17,671 bases of DNA from an uncultured Bacilli bacterium (GTDB taxonomy: Bacteria > Bacillota_I > Bacilli_A > RF39 > UBA660): NCBI GenBank assembly GCA_947853365.1, contig CANTWQ010000015.1:1-17671 (forward strand). Reading direction: 5' to 3'. Under the pieces are notes generated by a model. That model had not been told where the DNA came from, ran no database searches, and saw only the letters and a list, made by a program, of their open reading frames with translations. The number at the start of each line of letters is the position of its first letter. Within the stretch, counting starts at the first letter, position 1. This document shows, piece by piece, positions 6,549 to 13,917 of this stretch. The translations under genes were made by a program, and so were the position numbers.

Positions 6549-8180
6549 ATGGTAATCAAAAATTTAAGTTTAACGTTCGGATTAGAAACCATATTTGATG
6601 ATATTACATTAACCATTCCTGATCAAGAAAAAATTGCCATCACGGGTGTAAATGGCGCGGGGAAAACAACTTTCTTTAAAATTATTTTAAAAGAATTAGA
6701 ACCCGATCACGGCAGTATCTATTTTCCCAAGAAAATGCGTATTTCCTATCTCCCTCAAACAATCGATGACTCTTTAAGTAACGAAGATATGAGTGTCTTC
6801 GATTATCTATTAAAAGGACGCCCTATTCAAAAATTGGAACAAGAAATTGCCAATCTTTATGAAAAAACAGTCGAATTAAAGGATAACAAAGAAATAGACA
6901 AGCTATTATCAAAAATCAGCAACTTACAAACAGAACTAGATTTTTACGAACCGTACCAAGCTGAAAGTGAACTGTTAAAATTGATCGATGGCATGCAAAT
7001 AGATAGCCACTTATTAGATCAAAAAATCAAAAGCCTTTCGGGAGGTCAAAAATCAAAAGTAGCATTCGCCAGACTTCTCTATTCAAAACCAGATTTGCTG
7101 TTACTTGACGAGCCAACCAACCATCTCGATCACACCACCAAAGGCTTTGTTACAGAGTATCTAAAAAACTATCGCGGAACGATCTACCTCATTTCTCACG
7201 ATATTCCTTTTTTAAATGAAATTACCACCAAAACAATTTACCTAGATAAATGCACGCACAAAATGGAACTTTTTCATGGCAACTATGAAAAAATGGAAAA
7301 ATTAGTAAAAGAAAGAGAAGAACGATTAGAAAAATTAAGTATCAAGCAACAAAAAGAAAAACAAAAATTAGAGGAAATCATTGCCCGTTATATCCGTGGC
7401 AATGAAAAAAAAGCCAATATTGCCAAAGACCGCCAAAAGAAACTGGCTCGTTTAGAAGAAGTCATGGTAACCACTACCCAAAAACAAAAAAAGGCATCGA
7501 TCCAACTGCACCAAGGCCGCGAAAGCACCAAATATCCGCTCAAACTGGAAAATGTATGTTTTAAATATGATAAAAATGCCAAAAAATACCTATTATACAA
7601 CATCAATTTACAAATACCACGACAAGAAAAATTCTTGATTGTCGGTGAAAACGGCGTAGGAAAAAGTACACTATTAAAACTGATCGTTGGCCTTCTTTCA
7701 CCAGACCAAGGAACCATTACCATTGGTCCTAAGACGGATATTGCCTATTATGCCCAAGAACAAGAAAACTTAAATATCGATGATACAGTATTAGAAAGTA
7801 TACAAGAATTTTCTCTGACCAGTCGCCAAGAAAAAGCGGTACTTGGGAAGTTTCTGTTCTATGAAGATGATCTTTATAAAAAAGTAAAAGTGTTATCTCC
7901 AGGAGAAAGAGCAAGGCTATCTCTTGCCAAAATCACTTTACAAAACGCCAACTTGTTAATCCTAGATGAACCAACCAACCACTTAGACAAAGATACACAA
8001 GAAATCATTGCCAACAATTTAAAAACTTTTCCTGGCACCATCCTTCTAGTATCTCATAATACCGCATTCGTAAAAAATCTTGGAATCAAACGAATGCTCA
8101 TCTTACCGAGTGGAACCATCAAAGATTATAACGAAGAACTTGTCTCTTGGTACGAAGAAAAAAATAAGAAAGAAAAATAA
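6549..8180 (+). CDS. ABC-F family ATPase (YdiF-like), ribosome-associated
   Basis: This 543-residue soluble protein has two ABC ATPase domains and no membrane segments, as in the ABC-F family. These bind the ribosomal E site to relieve stalled translation or protect against antibiotics. Domain 1 has Walker A GVNGAGKTT (33-41), signature LSGGQ (163-167) and Walker B LLLLDE (183-188). Domain 2 has GENGVGKST (366-374), LSPGE (449-453) and LLILDE (469-474). Between them is the long charged P-site tRNA-interaction linker (about 240-325). Length and linker resemble housekeeping YdiF-type members more than antibiotic-resistance types, but I cannot exclude the latter. GAGGG lies five bases before the ATG. 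It is followed 48 bp later by the spore-coat-like pair, with no clear terminator between. Confidence 0.9.
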   Translation: MVIKNLSLTFGLETIFDDITLTIPDQEKIAITGVNGAGKTTFFKIILKELEPDHGSIYFPKKMRISYLPQTIDDSLSNEDMSVFDYLLKGRPIQKLEQEIANLYEKTVELKDNKEIDKLLSKISNLQTELDFYEPYQAESELLKLIDGMQIDSHLLDQKIKSLSGGQKSKVAFARLLYSKPDLLLLDEPTNHLDHTTKGFVTEYLKNYRGTIYLISHDIPFLNEITTKTIYLDKCTHKMELFHGNYEKMEKLVKEREERLEKLSIKQQKEKQKLEEIIARYIRGNEKKANIAKDRQKKLARLEEVMVTTTQKQKKASIQLHQGRESTKYPLKLENVCFKYDKNAKKYLLYNINLQIPRQEKFLIVGENGVGKSTLLKLIVGLLSPDQGTITIGPKTDIAYYAQEQENLNIDDTVLESIQEFSLTSRQEKAVLGKFLFYEDDLYKKVKVLSPGERARLSLAKITLQNANLLILDEPTNHLDKDTQEIIANNLKTFPGTILLVSHNTAFVKNLGIKRMLILPSGTIKDYNEELVSWYEEKNKKEK

Positions 8181-8231
8181 TTGTTTAAAATCCTCTGGCG
8201 ATTACCAAGATAATAGCGAAAGGAGAGAATG

Positions 8232-8459
8232 ATGAATCAAACATATCAAGCAGTACCAAATATCATTACCGGAAAGGATTTAGACTATCTAAAAGACATG
8301 TTCGAATGGAATTACGGTGCTTATAAAAATTGTATGAATTGTATCAATGAAGTGCAAAGCACAGAAATCAAACAACTATTACAAAAAGCAAGTAGTCTAT
8401 TTCAAAATAATATGCAACAAGTATTAAACATTCTAGGAGGTCACAATGAACAACAATAA
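8232..8459 (+). CDS. Small spore-coat-associated protein (CotF-like, first of pair)
   Basis: This 75-residue helical protein resembles small clostridial/bacillar coat proteins encoded next to CotF-type genes. The segments PNIITGKDLDYLKDMFEWNY and the C-terminal VLNILGGHN are characteristic of that group. Two in-frame ATGs are adjacent (8229 and 8232); GGAG lies three and six bases upstream respectively, so 8232 is favoured. Its 3' end overlaps the next gene by 14 bp, and the codons for its LGG residues contain the ribosome binding site of that gene, so the two are probably co-translated. A structural role in the spore coat is inferred from family resemblance. Confidence 0.7.
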   Translation: MNQTYQAVPNIITGKDLDYLKDMFEWNYGAYKNCMNCINEVQSTEIKQLLQKASSLFQNNMQQVLNILGGHNEQQ

Positions 8460-8772
8460 AATCCAAAATCCAATGGTGGAAACAATGGCCGGTATCAAAA
8501 AAAACGATAAAGATCATATCCGCAATCTCTTATCAGAATTAAAGGCAATGGTCAAAAATTACGCCGTAGCTTTAACAGAAGCCAGTAATGAAGTTCTTTA
8601 TGACATGTATTTTCAAACATTTAGCAATATAAGCGGATTACAAAGAGAAACTTATGAGTTGATGTTTCGCTTTGGATGGTACCAACTAGAAAAAGCAGAA
8701 TGTCAAAAAATCACAGAGCAATACCATCAACAAACCAAAGAATATCAAAATCTAAACAAAAAAGAGGCCTAA
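8446..8772 (+). CDS. CotF-family spore coat protein
   Basis: This 108-residue protein shows the Coat_F pattern. DHIRNLLSELKAMVKNYAVA (26-45) leads into ALTEASNEVLYDMYF, and a second helical part contains ELMFRFGWYQLEKAE. CotF proteins are helical bundle components of the endospore coat in Bacillota. AGGAGG lies six bases before the ATG and is embedded in the upstream coding sequence. It is the last gene of the plus-strand block; its stop codon sits inside a bidirectional terminator shared with the convergent fem gene. Presence of this pair suggests sporulation ability in the host lineage, though such genes can persist in non-sporulating relatives. Confidence 0.82.
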   Translation: MNNNKIQNPMVETMAGIKKNDKDHIRNLLSELKAMVKNYAVALTEASNEVLYDMYFQTFSNISGLQRETYELMFRFGWYQLEKAECQKITEQYHQQTKEYQNLNKKEA

Positions 8773-8786
8773 AGGCTTCCTTTTAT
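8758..8786. terminator. Bidirectional intrinsic terminator between convergent genes
   Basis: GAGGCC (8764-8769) and GGCTTC (8774-8779) form a hairpin with a 4-base loop and one G-U pair. It is flanked by an A-tract on the left and CTTTTATTT on the right, so it reads as a terminator on both strands. The two facing stop codons lie in its loop and flank, leaving only 10 intergenic bases. Confidence 0.8.
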
Positions 8787-10081
8787 TTATGAAAAATAAA
8801 TTTGATTCGCTTTAATTTATGAACAACATAATAACTGACTTTATAAACAAAGTACCAGAACTTTGCAACTGGATAATCAAATTCACCAATCAGTTCAACG
8901 ACCTGTCCACCAAAACCACGCTTGAATTGATATACACCATACATTGGATCCTCTGGCGATAAATCACCATGAATACTATAAAAATTATAAGTATGATAAC
9001 CATGGGTGACTGCATAACGAATCATTTCATAATGGATACTATAAAATGGTTGAAATGACAAAAATTCTTGATAGGCTCCTCCATAAAACGAAAGCACTTC
9101 TCCACCATAAAGCATATAGTTAATTGCACCGATCGGAACTACCTCACCGTGTTTTTCATAAATATCTTGCATTTTATGTATTTTTTCTTCGAGCCTCATC
9201 AGTTGATTTTCTAATTCTTTCATCCGTTTTTGATATTTTTCCTCTTTCATCTTTAAAGTGCCAGCATCATGCTGTTTTTGTTTTTCATCTTTTTCTTGCA
9301 ACAATTTCTCTTTCTCTTCGGTAAAGACTTTTAGTTGCTCCTTCGGATGAATTTCAGCAATTTTTAAAACAAACTTACCTTCCGGTTGAAACGCATCATA
9401 CATATTCAAGTAATATTGATAAGAACGCGGTAAAAATTCACGACGCGATGAGGTTTCATTCATAATATCTGTAAAAAGTGAAATATCCTCTCTCGTACCA
9501 TCTCGAACGATAACACCGTTTTTTTCATTTTTATGAATCATTTGTCTTGTTTTGGCATCCATTTCCGATAATACCTGGTCTAATGTTTTGCCTTCCAAAG
9601 TAAGAGTATACATCCATTTGGCCTGTAACGTCTGTTGATGAATCTTATAAGCTTGCTTCTGGTATCCAAGAGAACACAAATAGGAAACAAGATTGGAATG
9701 ATCCACACCACCTTCGACAATATGCCCATCACGATCGCGCGTATGATAAAGAATATAAGGATCTATTTTAAAGAAAATTCCTTTTTCTTTTTTGACATAT
9801 CGATACATTGCTTGTGTAAAATCACGCACCAAGTTAAAATCTTCGTAGTCTAATAAAAAACCACGTGGAGCATAAAACATTTTCCTATGAATCGGTGTTG
9901 TTTTTGATAATAACATACATCCCGCAATGACTTGGTTCTTCGAAACAAATCCAAGATAAGTAACATCCCAACCATTTTTATGTTTCAAATCTCCCCAACA
10001 AGGCGACTGTAAAAAGGTACTTTGTGGATGCGTTTCAAAAAAAGCAGTAAATTGATCTTGTGATAATTCGGTTAATTCCAT
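8783..10081 (-). CDS. FemAB-family peptidoglycan bridge aminoacyltransferase (operon copy 2)
   Basis: This 432-residue Fem-type transferase shows FYAPRGFLLDY (69-79), a long charged coiled-coil arm (about 253-310), YGVYQFKRGFGG (381-392) and IGEFDY (398-403), then a basic C-terminus. It is expected to add an amino acid to the stem peptide of lipid-linked peptidoglycan precursor using aminoacyl-tRNA. GAAGGTG lies five bases before the ATG. It follows the other operon fem gene by 16 bp. Having two tandem, clearly diverged Fem proteins suggests sequential addition of different residues, as in FemA/FemB, but which amino acids are used is unknown. The bidirectional terminator ends the operon. Confidence 0.88.
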   Translation of the reverse strand: MELTELSQDQFTAFFETHPQSTFLQSPCWGDLKHKNGWDVTYLGFVSKNQVIAGCMLLSKTTPIHRKMFYAPRGFLLDYEDFNLVRDFTQAMYRYVKKEKGIFFKIDPYILYHTRDRDGHIVEGGVDHSNLVSYLCSLGYQKQAYKIHQQTLQAKWMYTLTLEGKTLDQVLSEMDAKTRQMIHKNEKNGVIVRDGTREDISLFTDIMNETSSRREFLPRSYQYYLNMYDAFQPEGKFVLKIAEIHPKEQLKVFTEEKEKLLQEKDEKQKQHDAGTLKMKEEKYQKRMKELENQLMRLEEKIHKMQDIYEKHGEVVPIGAINYMLYGGEVLSFYGGAYQEFLSFQPFYSIHYEMIRYAVTHGYHTYNFYSIHGDLSPEDPMYGVYQFKRGFGGQVVELIGEFDYPVAKFWYFVYKVSYYVVHKLKRIKFIFHK

Positions 10082-10097
10082 TGTTTCACCTTCTCAC

Positions 10098-11372
10098 CTA
10101 ATATTTTTTTATGATACGCCACCAAATTTTAAGGCGACGTAAGATCCGATAAATATAATAAGTATTCGACACTTTTAAATTAAATTCTCCAACCAACTCC
10201 TCAACCTCACCAGAAAAGCCACGTTTAAACTCATAAACGCCATAAAGAAGACTACCTGGCGTAAAATATCCAGAAATGCCAAAGAAATTGACATAAGAAA
10301 AGCCCCATTGATACGCATCTAGAATATGCTCATTATACATAACATACTTAGGCATAAATTTTTTATACTCTGTTAAAATACCACTGGTTAACGTAATATA
10401 TTCTTTTCCAGATTGCACAGAAACCAAAGCTCCAACATCGACTCCCTTTGGATATTGCGCTTTCATTCGCTCAGCTTCTTCCACTTCTTCCTCAAATCGT
10501 AAGATCTTCTTTTTACTATTTTCTAATTGGGTCGTTAACTTCTTTCCCACCATATCCTTCTTCATCTTATCTAAAATGATTTGTTGACTATCCTTAGCTT
10601 TTTCTAATTCCTTTTTCGTATAAGATAAGTAGATATCCGTATCGACATAGGCAATATAAAACAATACTTTATCGCGAAAATACTTTTGCATGCGTTTATA
10701 ATATTCACTATCACGATGCAAATCAAAATGTTTTCGATCCGCTGTCTTTTGAAACATCTCCGTTGCGATTTCAATATCTTTCTCGTCATGACTACGTCGT
10801 ACACGAACCCCTTTTTCATACATATTTTCAATATTCTTACGTGTACTTTTAGAAAATCTTGTCTTTAAAGTATCATAATCAATATCTAAATGAATCCGAA
10901 AATTCCAACGAGATTGTGAAAAACGGTAATCACGAGTAAAACCAAAATGATGATATCCTAGTTTTTTTAAAGTTTTTACTACTTCCGTTTCAGGTTTACT
11001 TCCCGGGATGATTTCCCCATTGGCATTCCGTGGCTGATAAACAACATTGGGATCCATACGCACAAACATTGCATTGCATTTTCTAGCATATTTTTTTAAA
11101 TGCTTGGTAAAAAAAGATAATACTTCGACATTATGATAATCTGCTAAAATTCCTTCCGGAGCATAAAGCCTTGTTTGACCAAACATACAAGGATTCTCGG
11201 TAAACATGCCCGCCGCCAAAATATGATTATCATCCTTGACGCCCAGATAATGAATTTTCGCACCATAACTTGCTCTTAAATCCGCATTTCCCACCGTTTG
11301 AAAAAAACTTTCTAATGGATGCTTTTCCGAAAATTTCTGAAACTCTTCACGGGTTAATTCTAAGAATTCCAT
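10098..11372 (-). CDS. FemAB-family peptidoglycan bridge aminoacyltransferase (operon copy 1)
   Basis: This 424-residue Fem-type transferase has the same architecture. LYAPEGILADY (69-79) has Glu where the other two copies have Arg. Coiled-coil helices span about 250-305, EFKRGFSG is at 381-388 and VGEFNL at 394-399, and the basic C-terminus ends in LRRLKIWWRIIKKY. Substitutions at motif positions (E for R, S for G, N for D) suggest a different substrate or residue position from its neighbour. GAAGGTG lies five bases before the ATG, and the start overlaps the end of murJ by 13 bp. The direct coupling to a lipid II flippase gene fits enzymes acting on lipid-linked precursors at the membrane. 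Confidence 0.88.
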   Translation of the reverse strand: MEFLELTREEFQKFSEKHPLESFFQTVGNADLRASYGAKIHYLGVKDDNHILAAGMFTENPCMFGQTRLYAPEGILADYHNVEVLSFFTKHLKKYARKCNAMFVRMDPNVVYQPRNANGEIIPGSKPETEVVKTLKKLGYHHFGFTRDYRFSQSRWNFRIHLDIDYDTLKTRFSKSTRKNIENMYEKGVRVRRSHDEKDIEIATEMFQKTADRKHFDLHRDSEYYKRMQKYFRDKVLFYIAYVDTDIYLSYTKKELEKAKDSQQIILDKMKKDMVGKKLTTQLENSKKKILRFEEEVEEAERMKAQYPKGVDVGALVSVQSGKEYITLTSGILTEYKKFMPKYVMYNEHILDAYQWGFSYVNFFGISGYFTPGSLLYGVYEFKRGFSGEVEELVGEFNLKVSNTYYIYRILRRLKIWWRIIKKY

Positions 11373-13030
11373 CGAAACACCTTCTTTACTTTATTTTTCA
11401 CTTTATCTAATGCATCTTCTCCAAAGATACGTGCCACCAAACCAGTTTTATAGGTAATAAATAGATAGAAAATTCCACCAAGTAACGCATAAAGTACAAC
11501 GATCGCAAATGATGTCACGCGACCAATCACATTTAATGGTACAAAGATACTAAGAATACTTAAGCCCAATAACATCAAAATCGTATAGAATAACGACCAT
11601 AAAAACGTATGGAAAGTTTCTTTAAAATGAAAACCATATTTTTTCTTCACATAGAACAAAACCATTCCAATCGTTAATAAATGGCCAAGACAAGTAGCTA
11701 ATGTTGCTCCATAAAAAGCATACGTAAACTTGTCCAATAAATACATAAAAGGAACATCAAAAATCGCATTGAATAAAAGCCCGGCAATACAAGCAACAAA
11801 TAACATCTTATACTCCTTTAATGACAAAGCAACTACCGTCGTCGAACTTAAGAGAACTGTAACAATGGCAACCATGATCGAAAAGCGGAAAACAATTGGA
11901 CCATAAAAATCACTGCCATAAAAGATATTCCATACCGGTACACTTAAGAAACTGAGACCTAAAGTCATCGGAATCGTCAAAAAGGCAAGTGACTGATAAG
12001 ACAAATTGATCTTCTTTTCCGCATCTTTATGGTCATGTTTCGTAAGACTTGCAGCAAGATTAGGAATCATACTAACCGAAAAGCCTGTCCCTATGGCAAT
12101 CACAATCATATTAAGTTTATTACCCCAAGTAGAAATAACACCCATGACCGTTTCCGCATCGGTCACAGAATAACCCAGTTGTACTAAAGTTTTCACAACA
12201 AAGAAAGTATCGACAGAATTATACAATGATTTGCACACATCACAAAAAACAAAAGGAAATGCGCAGAGTAAAATCTGTTTTAAAATCATTCGATCTGTAA
12301 TTTTTATCTCTTCTGCACTCATATCCGCTACCGCTTCAATCTTGAACTCTTTTTTATGTTTCCGTCTCGTATAAATCAAATAAATTAACGAAAAAACAGA
12401 ACCGAGAGTTGCTCCAAACAAAGCCGCAGAAACAGCAAATTTAATCGGCAAATCAAAAATATAGATGACAAGGTACGATCCAACAATAATAATACTAACA
12501 CGTATCAATTGTTCTAATACTTGGCTCACCGAAGTTGGAGTAATATAACGATGCCCTTGTAAATATCCTCGATAGACACTGAGCATTGGCACTACCAATA
12601 CGGAAAAGGAAATCACACGTATCACTAACGTGATATCTTCAATGGTATTTCCACCTTGAATATTACCAATAATCAAATAAGCAATTTCTTTGGCAAAAAG
12701 AAACAAAACCAAAAAACAGGCAATACCGACAATACTCAAATATTTCCTAGCAATCCGAAAGACACGCTCTTTGGCATTATAATAACCTAACGTATTATAT
12801 TCGCTCGTAATCGAACTAATAGCAAGAGGAATTCCTGCCGTTGAAATACTTAAGAAAATCGAGTAAATGTTATAAGCATATCCATATAAAGCCCCACCTT
12901 GCTCTCCAATCATAGCATGAAAAGGAATGACATAAATCATACCCATTATTTTACTAATGACGATTCCTAAAGTCGCAACAAAAGCGCCCTGAATAAAAGT
13001 ATTTTTTGTAAATCGCCTTTTTTTCTTCAA
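11360..13030 (-). CDS. murJ: MurJ/SpoVB-type lipid II flippase
   Basis: This protein of about 556 residues is a MOP-superfamily flippase of the MurJ (YtgP)/SpoVB group with about 14 membrane helices. Typical landmarks are FIQGAFVATLGIVISKIMGM in the first helix, STAGIPLAISS in the second, the loop YRGYLQGHRYITPTSVSQV, and the SMIPNLAASL segment in the second half. It would export lipid II across the membrane for wall synthesis. The frame opens at a GTG (13039), but that codon is part of the ribosome binding site GAAGGTG; the TTG at 13030 lies six bases after it, as do the ATGs of the two following genes, so TTG is chosen. It heads the murJ-fem-fem operon. Confidence 0.86.
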   Translation of the reverse strand: MKKKRRFTKNTFIQGAFVATLGIVISKIMGMIYVIPFHAMIGEQGGALYGYAYNIYSIFLSISTAGIPLAISSITSEYNTLGYYNAKERVFRIARKYLSIVGIACFLVLFLFAKEIAYLIIGNIQGGNTIEDITLVIRVISFSVLVVPMLSVYRGYLQGHRYITPTSVSQVLEQLIRVSIIIVGSYLVIYIFDLPIKFAVSAALFGATLGSVFSLIYLIYTRRKHKKEFKIEAVADMSAEEIKITDRMILKQILLCAFPFVFCDVCKSLYNSVDTFFVVKTLVQLGYSVTDAETVMGVISTWGNKLNMIVIAIGTGFSVSMIPNLAASLTKHDHKDAEKKINLSYQSLAFLTIPMTLGLSFLSVPVWNIFYGSDFYGPIVFRFSIMVAIVTVLLSSTTVVALSLKEYKMLFVACIAGLLFNAIFDVPFMYLLDKFTYAFYGATLATCLGHLLTIGMVLFYVKKKYGFHFKETFHTFLWSLFYTILMLLGLSILSIFVPLNVIGRVTSFAIVVLYALLGGIFYLFITYKTGLVARIFGEDALDKVKNKVKKVFRWNS

Positions 13031-13056
13031 GTACGACACCTTCTTTCAATAGTATA

Positions 13057-13085
13057 AGTATACCATGAAAAATGCCCCTTGGAAA
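13057..13085 (-). promoter_or_regulatory. Extended -10 promoter of the murJ-fem-fem operon
   Basis: TTTCCA (13085-13080) and TATACT (13062-13057) are 17 bp apart, with TGG directly before -10 giving an extended -10. A second TATACT lies just downstream. Confidence 0.62.
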
Positions 13086-13090
13086 CTCCG

Positions 13091-13108
13091 AAAAAAAGAC
13101 CTATGGTC
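13091..13108 (-). terminator. Weak intrinsic terminator after the GDPD-like gene
   Basis: GACC/GGTC form a short 4-bp hairpin with a 3-base loop, followed on the minus strand by seven T residues. The stem is marginal. Confidence 0.45.
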
Positions 13109-13131
13109 ATAAATAAATAAAATTGTAATTT

Positions 13132-13863
13132 TTAATTTTCCGTCGTAGTAGCACAAGGATAGATCAGTTGCGATAATATCTCAGGATAATAGCTAATATA
13201 ACTGAGTTTAGAAAACAATGGATCTGCGCGAGAAAAAACATCCATTCCATAATACTCCATCAAATTAGCCATCTCTTGGCAACGATTTAAACTCACATAG
13301 ATTTCCTTTTGATTGGATAATAGCATTTGAAAAATAGAAGGATTTACCATGGAAGCACCCGTAATATAAAAGTCAACATCAATAAAATTTAAGTTTCCCT
13401 CTTCCATAATGACACCCACCGAATAATTGCCTTGTTTTTCTTTTAATACTCGTAGAAAATAATGATTCATACTACATAAGTATAAATACAAAACGGGATA
13501 CATGGTAACCATTCTTTCCACTTCTGCCAAATATACTTCATTCAAACGGATAATTTCATTCAAATCTATATCACTATAAGGACGATAAACTGCCATCAAA
13601 TGAAGAAAAATCAACTTCTGGGTATTTCCCAACAACCGCAAAGCCTCCTCTAAAGGAACAACAGACTCTGATGGCATTTCTGATAAATTCTGATTTTGTA
13701 AATCAATCACATGATTGGGATAATTTTCTCCCGAGGTTACAACCAATACACCATCCTTCGTCATGGCAACATTGAGAAACAACCCATCCAAATAATCCTT
13801 TTGATCAAGTTCCCCTAAAAACGTTTTTAAAGCTTCCTCGCCTCGATAACCAATTAAATTCAC
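13132..13863 (-). CDS. Degenerate GDPD-fold protein (probable pseudoenzyme)
   Basis: This 243-residue protein follows the glycerophosphodiester phosphodiesterase layout but lacks its catalytic residues. IGYRG (4-8) stands where HRG is expected. LFLNVAMTKDGVLVV (28-42) matches the IELDVHxTKDGVPVV block without the metal-binding E-x-D. TSG (43-45) replaces the IHD site. VVPLEEALRLL (68-78) and the C-terminal VSLNRCQEMANLMEYYGMDV (190-209) followed by DP fit the family's end. It is therefore unlikely to hydrolyse glycerophosphodiesters by the usual mechanism and may bind a ligand or partner. The start is a GTG with AGGTGATG upstream. It lies 54 bp downstream of the diverged flippase-like gene and is probably co-transcribed with it. 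The GDPD assignment is by eye. Confidence 0.68.
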   Translation of the reverse strand: MNLIGYRGEEALKTFLGELDQKDYLDGLFLNVAMTKDGVLVVTSGENYPNHVIDLQNQNLSEMPSESVVPLEEALRLLGNTQKLIFLHLMAVYRPYSDIDLNEIIRLNEVYLAEVERMVTMYPVLYLYLCSMNHYFLRVLKEKQGNYSVGVIMEEGNLNFIDVDFYITGASMVNPSIFQMLLSNQKEIYVSLNRCQEMANLMEYYGMDVFSRADPLFSKLSYISYYPEILSQLIYPCATTTEN

Positions 13864-13917
13864 GATAACATCACCTAATATAAAATATGAAAAAATACAT
13901 ATTTCGTTCCGTGAAAT

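Noticed and set aside
6329..6616. Minus-strand open frame of 95 codons
   Set aside because: It overlaps two plus-strand genes, a terminator and a promoter, without a ribosome binding site or recognisable sequence.
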